Below, in pieces: positions 17,785 to 25,236 of a DNA stretch of 64,000 nt. The stretch covers positions 62,001 to 126,000 of the forward strand of contig NZ_CABVPX010000004.1 of the NCBI RefSeq assembly GCF_902499125.1. Direction: 5' to 3'. The first letter of the stretch is position 1. Each line of letters starts with the position of its first letter. The position numbers were made by a program, and so were the translations under genes. This DNA is from Burkholderia arboris. Lineage in GTDB: Bacteria; Pseudomonadota; Gammaproteobacteria; Burkholderiales; Burkholderiaceae. The notes below the pieces were generated by a model, which saw only the letters and a list, made by a program, of their open reading frames with translations, searched no databases and was not told the origin of the DNA.

Positions 17785-20007
17785 TCAGGCGCGCGCCGCT
17801 GCGAAGCCGGCGCCGATCCGGCGAACGCCGCGCAGCGGCGACGGCACGAAGCCGTTGAACACCAGTCCGTCGATGCGCACGCCGATCTTGCCCAGGCTGT
17901 CGAGCGCGTCCGTCACGCCGGCCGCGCTCGCCGAACCCTGGCGCGCCACCAGCAGCGTCATGTCGGAGACGCGCGACAAGGCGGCGAGATCGGCCACCGG
18001 CAGCGCGGACGGCGCATCCACGACGACCATGTCGTATTGGCTCCGCAACGACGCGGCCAGCTTGTCCAGACGCGCGAGGTCGAACAGGTTGCGCGTTGAC
18101 GCGCCCGGCGATCCGGCCGACAGCGCATCGAGCTGGCCGGCGACGCGAGTGATCGCCTCGTCGGCCGGCAGCGCGCCCTTCAGTACGTCCGACAGGCCTT
18201 TCGTCGCCGTGACCGGCAGATAGCGATGCAGCGCCGGTGCGCGCAGGTTGGCATCCACGATCACCGTCCTGAGCCCCTTCTCGGCATACAGGTACGCGAG
18301 ATTCGCGGCAATCATCGACTTGCCCTGCGCGGGCGACGCGGACGACACCAGCACGACCTTCGCGTCGCCGCCATACGCCGCCAGCCGGTGCCGCAACGTC
18401 AGCGCCAGGCTGTCCATCGCGTCGGCCAGCGGCTCGTCGGCCGGCTCCTTCGTCGCGATGAAGGCCGGCGTGCGGTTCGCATCCGCGTCCGCCTGGCGGC
18501 GCGAATTCGGGAGAATGCCGAGCATCGGGATGCCCAGCGCCGCTTCCAGGTCATGCGGATCGCGAATGCGCCCGGCCAGCAATGCACGGCCCTGCGCCGC
18601 GAGAAAGCCCAGCATCAGTCCGATCACCGCACCGGCGAGGATCGCGACCAGGCGCTTCGGCCGGACCGGCTTGTCGCTGACGACCGCCTTGTCGACGATC
18701 GACGCGTTGCCGACCGTGCCGGCTTCCGCGATCTGCAACTGCTGCGTGTTGTTCAGCAGCCCGACATAGAGCTGATTGTTGACCTCGACGTCGCGCGCCA
18801 GCCGCAGGTACGTCTGCTGCTGCGACGGCAGGCGCGCAGCCTTGTCCTTCAGCACCGCGGCCTGCTTGTCGAGTTCCTTCAGCTTGTTGGCCGCCGCCAC
18901 GACCTGCGGTTGCCCCGGCACGTACTTCGACAACAGGTCCTGGTACGCGAGCTTGGTCTCGAGCCGCGACTTGTCGACGAACGCCAGCTGCTCGACGAGC
19001 AGCCGGATGTCGCCCTGCGCGTCGATCGACCCCTGCTGGTTGCGAAACGCGTTCAGCGCCTGCTCGGCCTGCTGCAGCCGTGCCTTCACGATCGGCAGCT
19101 GTGCGTTGAGGAACTTGAGACTGCGCTCGGCATCGTCGGCGCGGCGTCTCGCGTTGAAGTTCAGGTAGGCCGCCGCGATCGCATTGAGCATGCGCGCGGC
19201 AAAGTCCGGATCGGCGTCCTCGAAACTCAGCTGCATGATGCCCGACTGCCGCTTCGTCTCGGTCACGCCGAGTTTCTTCAGGATGGCTTCGAGCCGCACG
19301 TCGGTGGCGATGCGCCGCACACGGAATGTCGCGCCGGGGCGCGCGACGATCCGCGCCACGTCGACGCGATAGCCGTTGCTTGCGGCCGGCACGCCGACCG
19401 CGCCGCTCAGCACTTCCTGGCCGCTGCGATCCGTCAGCCGAAACCGGTTGCCGTCGAGATAGTCGAACGTCAGCGGCTTGCCGATCTGCGCAGTCGGAAC
19501 CTCGAACGTGCGGAACTCGAGGCGCTCGCCGCCCCATGCCCACGACGACATCCCGAGCGGCGCGTCGACGAGCCCGTTCGCGTCCTTCGGCATGAACGCG
19601 CCGATGAGGCCGCCCACGAGCGGAAACCGGCTCTCGACCGATACTTCGGCCTGTGCGGCCGTCGCGGTCATTGCGTCCATGACGACCGTGCGCGAGCGGA
19701 CGATGTCGATTTCGCCGACCACGGCCGAATTCTGGATGTCGAGCGCCTTCGAGATCGACGACAGCGAGCCCAGCGCGCTGGCCTTGTTCTCCTCGATCTG
19801 GATCAGCGTGTCGGCCGAATACACCGGCGTTGCCGCGACCGCATAGACGATCGCCAGCAGCAGGCAGGCCGCGAACACGGCGACGAAGAGGCGACCGTGG
19901 TCGAGCACGTTCTCCAGCAAATCGATCGGCGACAACCGCGTCGCAGGCCCGGCAGCCTGTTTCGGTTCGTTCTGGTGTCCGGTCAATGCAGGTCGGTCCA
20001 TCTTCAT
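17785..20007 (-). CDS. Wzc-like polysaccharide co-polymerase with ATPase domain
   Basis: A 740-residue inner-membrane protein. A Wzz domain follows transmembrane helix 1 (FVAVFAACLLLAIVYAVAAT); a long coiled-coil region (about 290-420) and helix 2 (RLVAILAGAVIGLMLGFLAA) follow, then a BY-kinase-type ATPase with Walker A SASPAQGKS (about 556) and Walker B MVVVDAP. The A' motif reads VDANLR, with Asn replacing the second Asp of D-x-D-x-R, and the C-terminus (VRRIGAGFAAARA) has no tyrosine cluster. So it may control chain length and export without autophosphorylation. ATG 20007 has GGAG seven bases upstream; an ATG 66 bases earlier is less likely. A 232-base gap with GC-rich hairpins separates it from gmhB and could hold an internal promoter. 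Confidence 0.9.
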   Translation of the reverse strand: MKMDRPALTGHQNEPKQAAGPATRLSPIDLLENVLDHGRLFVAVFAACLLLAIVYAVAATPVYSADTLIQIEENKASALGSLSSISKALDIQNSAVVGEIDIVRSRTVVMDAMTATAAQAEVSVESRFPLVGGLIGAFMPKDANGLVDAPLGMSSWAWGGERLEFRTFEVPTAQIGKPLTFDYLDGNRFRLTDRSGQEVLSGAVGVPAASNGYRVDVARIVARPGATFRVRRIATDVRLEAILKKLGVTETKRQSGIMQLSFEDADPDFAARMLNAIAAAYLNFNARRRADDAERSLKFLNAQLPIVKARLQQAEQALNAFRNQQGSIDAQGDIRLLVEQLAFVDKSRLETKLAYQDLLSKYVPGQPQVVAAANKLKELDKQAAVLKDKAARLPSQQQTYLRLARDVEVNNQLYVGLLNNTQQLQIAEAGTVGNASIVDKAVVSDKPVRPKRLVAILAGAVIGLMLGFLAAQGRALLAGRIRDPHDLEAALGIPMLGILPNSRRQADADANRTPAFIATKEPADEPLADAMDSLALTLRHRLAAYGGDAKVVLVSSASPAQGKSMIAANLAYLYAEKGLRTVIVDANLRAPALHRYLPVTATKGLSDVLKGALPADEAITRVAGQLDALSAGSPGASTRNLFDLARLDKLAASLRSQYDMVVVDAPSALPVADLAALSRVSDMTLLVARQGSASAAGVTDALDSLGKIGVRIDGLVFNGFVPSPLRGVRRIGAGFAAARA

Positions 20008-20239
20008 GCTGAACTCCAGAATGGAAGATCCGGCTGGCTTCGCCGCTTTACGCGCGTGTTGGTTCACATTCATTTCATTGAAAATCCGGCTGGAAGCCCT
20101 TCAGTGCCGCTCGGGAAACCGCTGCGCCGGGAATCGGGATTCCCCGCGCGTTTCCGCCCGGCCGGCGCCACGGCCGGCGGTTCGTTTCGAAGGCGTCGTT
20201 CGATTCATTCCGGCCTGCAGCCGTCGATGCCGCCGCCGG

Positions 20240-20812
20240 CTACGCACGCATGGCGGCAATTTCCCTGCCTTGCAGCGCCGCGCCGATATCCGCCAGCCGT
20301 GCAACGACCTCGGCAGACGGATCGGCATCCGCATCGCCGGCCCGGTCGCCCACGAACAGGAAGCGACGCCCGACGCCGGCGCGCGCGCCGGCATCGAGAT
20401 CGGACCGCTTGTCGCCGACCAGGATCGACGCAGACAGGTCGAGGCCGAGGTCGCGCCGCGCGTCGTGCAGCATCCCGGGCTGCGGTTTGCGGCATGCGCA
20501 CGCCTGCCGGTAGCGGCCCATCCCGGCCACCGGGTGATGCGGGCAGAAATAGACGCGGTCGATTCTCGCGCCGCGCTCGTCGAACCTGCGGCGCATCCAG
20601 TCCATGAACGCGACGAACTGCGATTCCGAAAAATAGCCGCGGCCGATTCCGGCCTGATTCGTCACGACGACCACCTGGTGACCGGTCGCATTCGCCAGCC
20701 GCACGAGATCGAAGATGCCGTCGACGAATACGCAGTCCTGCTGGCGGTGGACGTAGCCGTAGTCGACATTGATCACGCCGTCGCGATCCAGGAACAGGGC
20801 TTTACGCTTCAC
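20240..20812 (-). CDS. gmhB: D-glycero-D-manno-heptose 1,7-bisphosphate 7-phosphatase
   Basis: A 190-residue HAD phosphatase. The nucleophile motif is FLDRDGVIN, motif II is VVVVTNQAGIGRG, and the zinc-binding loop reads CPHHP followed by CACRKPQPGM, which is specific to GmhB. VGDKRSDLDAG is motif IV. It removes the C7 phosphate of heptose bisphosphate, the third step toward activated heptose. The GTG start at 20812 lies inside the end of hddC (11-base overlap), so the genes are translationally coupled. With hddA, gmhA and hddC it forms the complete GDP-D-glycero-alpha-D-manno-heptose route. Confidence 0.93.
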   Translation of the reverse strand: MKRKALFLDRDGVINVDYGYVHRQQDCVFVDGIFDLVRLANATGHQVVVVTNQAGIGRGYFSESQFVAFMDWMRRRFDERGARIDRVYFCPHHPVAGMGRYRQACACRKPQPGMLHDARRDLGLDLSASILVGDKRSDLDAGARAGVGRRFLFVGDRAGDADADPSAEVVARLADIGAALQGREIAAMRA

Positions 20813-21533
20813 TGGTTCGCGTCTCCAGCATGAGCGGAATGACGGTCTGCGCACGCCGGTAGTCCGCCGGTACGCCGATGTCGATAAACTCGGTGACTTC
20901 CGGGAACACACGGATGTCGAGCGCCTCGACCCGTTCGCCCAGGAAATCCTGCTCGAACGAAAATGTCGCCGGCAGCGCGAAACCGAGCAGCTTGCGCGCG
21001 TTGACGACATACGTGCCCGCATTGATGTAGCCCTGCGCCGGGCGCTTCTCCCGGAATGCCGACAGCCTGCGCGACGTCGCGTCGAAATCGAGCGTGCCGT
21101 AGCGCGACGCATCGTCGACCCGGGTTGCCGCGACGACCAGATCGGGGCATGTCGCGCGATAGAACGCCGACAACGCGCGCAGATCCAGATTCGACAACGT
21201 GTCGCCGTTCATCACGATCATGTCGTTCGCGCCGCATGCCTTCAGCGCGTGAACGATCGCACCGCCGGTACCGAGCGGCACGTCCTCCTCGATCACGGAA
21301 ATCGCGATGCCGAAGTCGCGCGACGCCACGAGCGCCTTGATCGGGCCGCTGCCGTAGCCGAGCGACAGCACCACCTCGGTGACCCCCTGCTGCCGGAGCG
21401 CCCTCAGCATCCAGCACAGGAACGGCTCGCCGTCGATCGACGCGAGCGCCTTCGGCAACGCGTCGCCCAGCACCGGGCGCAGCCGCGTGCCGAGGCCGCC
21501 GGCGAGGATCAGGCAAGGCAGCATCGCGCTCAT
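20802..21533 (-). CDS. hddC: D-glycero-alpha-D-manno-heptose 1-phosphate guanylyltransferase
   Basis: A 243-residue nucleotidyltransferase with the signature LILAGGLGTRLRPVLGDALP at the start, EEDVPLGTGGAI and VMNGDTLSNLD in the active site and YINAGTYVVNARKLL later. The family includes HddC, RmlA-like and RfbF-like enzymes; the presence of hddA, gmhA and gmhB around it makes heptose-1-phosphate guanylyltransferase by far the best call. ATG 21533 overlaps the gmhA stop (ATGA). The product, GDP-heptose, is a donor for polysaccharide or capsule, unlike the ADP-heptose of lipopolysaccharide core. Confidence 0.9.
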   Translation of the reverse strand: MSAMLPCLILAGGLGTRLRPVLGDALPKALASIDGEPFLCWMLRALRQQGVTEVVLSLGYGSGPIKALVASRDFGIAISVIEEDVPLGTGGAIVHALKACGANDMIVMNGDTLSNLDLRALSAFYRATCPDLVVAATRVDDASRYGTLDFDATSRRLSAFREKRPAQGYINAGTYVVNARKLLGFALPATFSFEQDFLGERVEALDIRVFPEVTEFIDIGVPADYRRAQTVIPLMLETRTSEA

Positions 21534-22111
21534 GCAAAGATCCGCTCTTCGACGATGCCGCAGATGATGTGGCCGCACACGAGGTGCCCTTCCTGGATCT
21601 TCGGGGTCGATGCGGACGGAATCTCGATGCAGATGTCGGCACGCCCGCGCATCTCGGCGGCGCCCGGCCCGTTGCCGGTGAACCCGACCGACAACATGCC
21701 GGCCGTCCTGGCCACTTCCAGCGCACGGAGAATGTTCGGCGAACGCCCGGACGTCGAATACGCCCAGAAGATGTCGCCGGGGCGCCCGGTCGCCTGGATC
21801 TGGCGCTCGAACAGTTTCTCGTAGCCGTAGTCGTTGCCGATCGCCGTCATGACCGAGCTGTCCACGGTCAGCGCAAAGGCGGCGAGACCCGGCCGGTCGA
21901 AGTTGAAACGGCTGACGAATTCGCCGGCGATGTGCTGCGCGTCCGCCGCGCTGCCGCCGTTGCCCGCGAGCAGGATCTTGTTGCCCGTGCGCAGCGCCTC
22001 CGTCACGCGCTCGGCCACCTGCTCGATGCGCGCCAGTTGCTCGCGGTCGGATACGAGCGCCGTCAGGACCGACAGCGTCTGGCGAATTTCGCTCTCTACT
22101 CCGATCGTCAT
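21530..22111 (-). CDS. gmhA: sedoheptulose-7-phosphate isomerase
   Basis: A 193-residue SIS-domain protein that converts sedoheptulose 7-phosphate to D-glycero-D-manno-heptose 7-phosphate. AGNGGSAADAQHIAGEFVSR holds the substrate loop and a zinc-ligand region, and YSTSGRSPNILRALE the second phosphate loop; EGHLVCGHIICGIVE near the end is typical of GmhA. The ATG overlaps the hddA stop (ATGA). GGAG lies eight bases upstream. It is probably a second gmhA copy dedicated to this polymer, since the lipopolysaccharide core needs one elsewhere in the genome (inference). Confidence 0.94.
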   Translation of the reverse strand: MTIGVESEIRQTLSVLTALVSDREQLARIEQVAERVTEALRTGNKILLAGNGGSAADAQHIAGEFVSRFNFDRPGLAAFALTVDSSVMTAIGNDYGYEKLFERQIQATGRPGDIFWAYSTSGRSPNILRALEVARTAGMLSVGFTGNGPGAAEMRGRADICIEIPSASTPKIQEGHLVCGHIICGIVEERIFA

Positions 22112-23154
22112 TGGTTCTTTCTCCACGACTGGGCGCCGATGTCCGTGAACGTGCAGTTCAGCACCTGGCCATTGATCCCGTTGTATGCATCGAGCGCACG
22201 CATCACGGCCGGCCGTTCGACCGGATCGACGAAGAACATCATGAAGCCGCCGCCGCCCGCGCCGGATACCTTGCCGGCCTTCGCGCCGGCCCGCACCGCG
22301 ACCCGGTACAGATCGTCGATCATCGCGTTCGAGATGTTCTTCGCCATGCGCTTCTTCGATTCCCACGCGTCGCGCATCGACGCGGCGAACGCGTCGAAGT
22401 CGGCGCGCAACACGGCTTCCTTCATGCGCACGGCCTCGTCCTTCACTTCGTGCAGCGCGGCCAGCGAATCGACCACGCCTTCCGTCACGTTGCTGCTCTG
22501 TTCCTTGATGATGTTGGCCGACTCGCGCGATACGCCGGTGTAATACAGCACGAGCGACGCCTCCATCTCGGCCTTGATTTCCTGCTTGATCCGCAGCGGA
22601 TTGACGATCACGCGATCGCCGTAGAACTCCATGAAGTTCAGCCCGCCGAACGTCGCCGCATACTGATCCTGCTTGCCGCCGGCAAGCCCCAGATCCTCGC
22701 GCTCGATGTCGTGTGCGAGATGCGCGATGTCGTATTCGCCGAGCGGCAGCGACAGCAGCTCGCAGAAGGCCCTGACCAGCGCGACGACGATCGTCGACGA
22801 CGATCCGAGCCCGGAACCCGGCGGCGCTTCGGAACACGTCGTGATCGTGACGGCCAGCGGGTGACCGCCGTGAAAGTCGCGGACGATCCGGTTGTAGACG
22901 CCGACATGCAGCCCGAGCCCGTTCTGCACCTCGAGCACCGGCGACACGGGGCCGATCCATCGGGTGTCCGTATCGGCCGCCACCAGTTCGACCTTCGCGT
23001 CGTCGCGCGGCGCGATCGACGCGTACGCAAACTTCTCGATCGTCACATTGAGCGCCAGACCGCCGAACCGGTCCGAATAAGGCGGCACGTCGGTTCCGCC
23101 GCCGCCCAGCCCCAACCGCAAAGGCGCCCTCGAACGGGCAATGAAGCGTGTCAT
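22108..23154 (-). CDS. hddA: D-glycero-alpha-D-manno-heptose-7-phosphate kinase
   Basis: A 348-residue GHMP kinase. APLRLGLGGGGTDVPPYSDR opens the protein, PPGSGLGSSSTIVVALV is the ATP-binding loop, and KVSGAGGGGFMMFFVDP is motif 3. HddA phosphorylates heptose 7-phosphate at C1 in the alpha configuration, which sends the sugar toward GDP rather than ADP activation. The start ATG 23154 was chosen at the point where family similarity begins; an in-frame ATG 60 bases upstream adds residues with no similarity. It is the first gene of the minus-strand operon, divergent from wza. Confidence 0.94.
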   Translation of the reverse strand: MTRFIARSRAPLRLGLGGGGTDVPPYSDRFGGLALNVTIEKFAYASIAPRDDAKVELVAADTDTRWIGPVSPVLEVQNGLGLHVGVYNRIVRDFHGGHPLAVTITTCSEAPPGSGLGSSSTIVVALVRAFCELLSLPLGEYDIAHLAHDIEREDLGLAGGKQDQYAATFGGLNFMEFYGDRVIVNPLRIKQEIKAEMEASLVLYYTGVSRESANIIKEQSSNVTEGVVDSLAALHEVKDEAVRMKEAVLRADFDAFAASMRDAWESKKRMAKNISNAMIDDLYRVAVRAGAKAGKVSGAGGGGFMMFFVDPVERPAVMRALDAYNGINGQVLNCTFTDIGAQSWRKNQ

Positions 23155-23605
23155 GAAATCTCTCGCAGACAATGAGCCGGACGCCGGCACGATGCCGTTC
23201 CCGCCCCCGCACATTCCGCCGGGAATGCACGGCCATGTTCGTTGGCGCCACTATGCGATAGATGTCCGGGACGCTGCGTGCGATGGCTTACATTCAGCCG
23301 CCGCCGCGAAATCGAAGCGCCCAACCTGCGTTACGCTCTGTTCGCGGTCGGCACGGCGACGTGCGAACCGGCGGGGACATCGCCGATACGTCACCGGCCG
23401 CGCACGACGACGCCCTTCCGTCATTGCCAATTTTTGACAATCGCTTTCCGGAGCGATGCCGCGGTGGAACACGCGCCGGTCGATCGGTGCCGGAATGCCG
23501 CCAGGAAGCGTCATCACGATGTGCGGAACGAAGCGGGCACGCAATGACCGGCCCGCATTCGATCCGGATACCGTATCAATCGATTCATCGATGCTGGACA
23601 CAAAA
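23155..23605. promoter_or_regulatory. divergent promoter region between hddA and wza
   Basis: This 451-base gap separates the two main polysaccharide transcripts, so it must hold promoters in both directions. A partial -24/-12 like element (TGGC then GGCA with correct GG-N10-GC spacing) lies on the minus strand at about 23491-23506, but the -12 part is poor. A patch poorer in GC (CCAATTTTTGACAATCGC near 23430) is promoter-like. No ribosomal frame or RNA gene was recognised. Confidence 0.5.
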
Positions 23606-24784
23606 ATGACAAACGCTCTATCGTTCGATTCCGTGGCGCCGGGCCACACTCGCACTGCCATGCGCGGCATGTGCATGGCGCTCTCCTTCGCGACCGTCGC
23701 GATGCTTTCCGCATGCACGGTGGTGCCGGGGCAGCACATGAGTTCGACCGCACTGCCGGTCACGACCGCCGACAACGGCGACGTGACGAGCGACATGCAG
23801 GTGCCGGTCAGGCAGATCGACCTGACGCAGATCGAGCAGATCCGCGCCGAGCAGAAGCGCGCGCCTGCCGCGTCCATCCCGCCGAACCTGTCCGCGAAGT
23901 CGGACATGTACCGGCTCGGCGCCGGCGACGTGCTGCAGATCACCGTGTGGGATCACCCGGAATTCGCGACGGCCGCCGGGCAACCCGTGCAGAACACGAA
24001 AGCCGCGGACGCCGCGCCGGGCTTCGTCGTCGACGGCAACGGCAACGTGCAGTTTCCATACGTCCCGCGGCCGATCCGCGCAGCCGGGAAAACCGTCGCG
24101 CAGATCCAGCACGAGGTCGGGACCGAACTCGCCAAGGTATTCGTCAAGCCGCAGGTCACGGTGCGGGTCGCGTCGTTCCGTGCGACGCAGGTCTACATCG
24201 ACGGCGAAGTGCGCAACCCGGGCGCGCAGGCGATCAACGACATTCCGATGACGCTGATCGAAGCCGTGAGCCGCGCCGGCGGATTCGCGCCGACCGCGGA
24301 TCAGAGCCGCGTCACGATCACCCGCAACGGCACGATCTATCCGCTGAACGTCGCGCAGATGATGAAGACGGGGAAGAACCCGGCGGACATCATGCTGAAA
24401 CCCGGCGACATGCTGCATGTGAGCGCACGCGACGACAATCCCGTGTACGTGATGGGCGAAGTGGTCAGGCCGCAAGCCGTCGCGCCGCTGCGCGACGGTT
24501 CGCTCACGCTGAGCGAAGCGCTCACGCAGGCCGGCCAGCTCAACCAGCAGACCTCGAATGCCAAGCAGGTGTTCGTGCTGCGCAAGGCCGCCGACAGCGC
24601 GCCCGTCATCTATCACCTCGACATGCAGTCGCCGGTATCGATGCTGCTCGCGAACCAGTTTCCGCTTGCGTCGAAGGACGTCGTCTATGTCGACAACACC
24701 GGGCTCGTCCGTGCGAGCCGCGTGCTGAACCTGCTGCTGCCGGCGATCAGCGCCGGGTTGACCGGCGCGCTCGTGACGAAGTAA
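23606..24784 (+). CDS. wza: outer-membrane polysaccharide export lipoprotein (Wza-like)
   Basis: About 392 residues. A signal peptide ends in a lipobox (ATVAMLSAC) near residue 37, so the protein is lipidated. After it come the polysaccharide export domain (YRLGAGDVLQITVWDHPEF, FVVDGNGNVQFPYV) and two SLBB-type repeats (VYIDGEVRNPGAQAI; VYVMGEVVRPQAVAPL), then an amphipathic C-terminal helix (ASRVLNLLLPAISAGLTGAL) that would form the outer-membrane pore. It pairs with the Wzc-like protein to export the polymer. The start could also be ATG 23591; 23606 has a weak GGA element. It is transcribed away from the biosynthetic operon. Confidence 0.93.
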   Translation: MTNALSFDSVAPGHTRTAMRGMCMALSFATVAMLSACTVVPGQHMSSTALPVTTADNGDVTSDMQVPVRQIDLTQIEQIRAEQKRAPAASIPPNLSAKSDMYRLGAGDVLQITVWDHPEFATAAGQPVQNTKAADAAPGFVVDGNGNVQFPYVPRPIRAAGKTVAQIQHEVGTELAKVFVKPQVTVRVASFRATQVYIDGEVRNPGAQAINDIPMTLIEAVSRAGGFAPTADQSRVTITRNGTIYPLNVAQMMKTGKNPADIMLKPGDMLHVSARDDNPVYVMGEVVRPQAVAPLRDGSLTLSEALTQAGQLNQQTSNAKQVFVLRKAADSAPVIYHLDMQSPVSMLLANQFPLASKDVVYVDNTGLVRASRVLNLLLPAISAGLTGALVTK

Positions 24785-24802
24785 GCCGCCGCGTGTTTCA
24801 AC

Positions 24803-24838
24803 CGGCCCGGTTCGATGCGCACGCAACGAACCGGGCCG
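24803..24838 (+). terminator. hairpin downstream of wza
   Basis: A 12-base-pair perfect stem (CGGCCCGGTTCG with CGAACCGGGCCG) with a 12-base loop begins 18 bases after the wza stop. There is no T-run, so it may be a weak terminator or an RNA-stabilising structure. Confidence 0.5.
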
Positions 24839-24952
24839 CCCGCCTCGATCGGTTTCCCCGCAAAAACCCAGGTACTTCTTACCCGGCCGCCCCCGCGCCA
24901 TCGGGAACGATGACCGCCTTTCCACCCTGCCGCGCCACCGCGTCGAAAAAAG

Positions 24953-25006
24953 ATCGTACGTATCGGTAGAAACACCGATGCTGTAGTCAAACTACATTCG
25001 TACGAT
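24953..25006. promoter_or_regulatory. nested inverted repeats forming a three-way-junction pattern upstream of the GH3 gene
   Basis: The outer arms ATCGTACG (24953-24960) and CGTACGAT (24999-25006) enclose two perfect hairpins: ATCGGT/ACCGAT (24962-24979, 6-base loop) and TGTAGT/ACTACA (24982-24996, loop CAA). Only one to two unpaired bases separate the stems. CGTACG in each outer arm is itself a palindrome, so this could equally be two operator half-regions. It lies 230 bases before the GH3 start, on either strand a possible regulatory RNA or regulator-binding array. Confidence 0.55.
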
Positions 25007-25236
25007 TGGTCGCTGCAGAGAATCGCTACATCCGATTCGGCAGTGTCGGACGGTCCGCGTCGCCGTCCTCGATGCCCGGTCGGGCCCAACCGGCCGTAAC
25101 GATTCCCCGCCTGGCCTGGCATGCCGACGCGCAACCACCCTGCATCGCCAGCCGAATGCGTCCGGTGCGAATCCATCGGACGAGCGCAGCTCCAGACATC
25201 ATTCGAACAACCGGCAATACGATCATGGAGAGCAAC

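Noticed and set aside
23155..23605. Minus-strand -24/-12 site at about 23491-23506
   Set aside because: Correct spacing but poor -12 bases; not enough to call a promoter.
24785..25236. Start of the GH3 gene at an upstream in-frame codon
   Set aside because: The extension would translate the inverted repeat region and precede the signal peptide.
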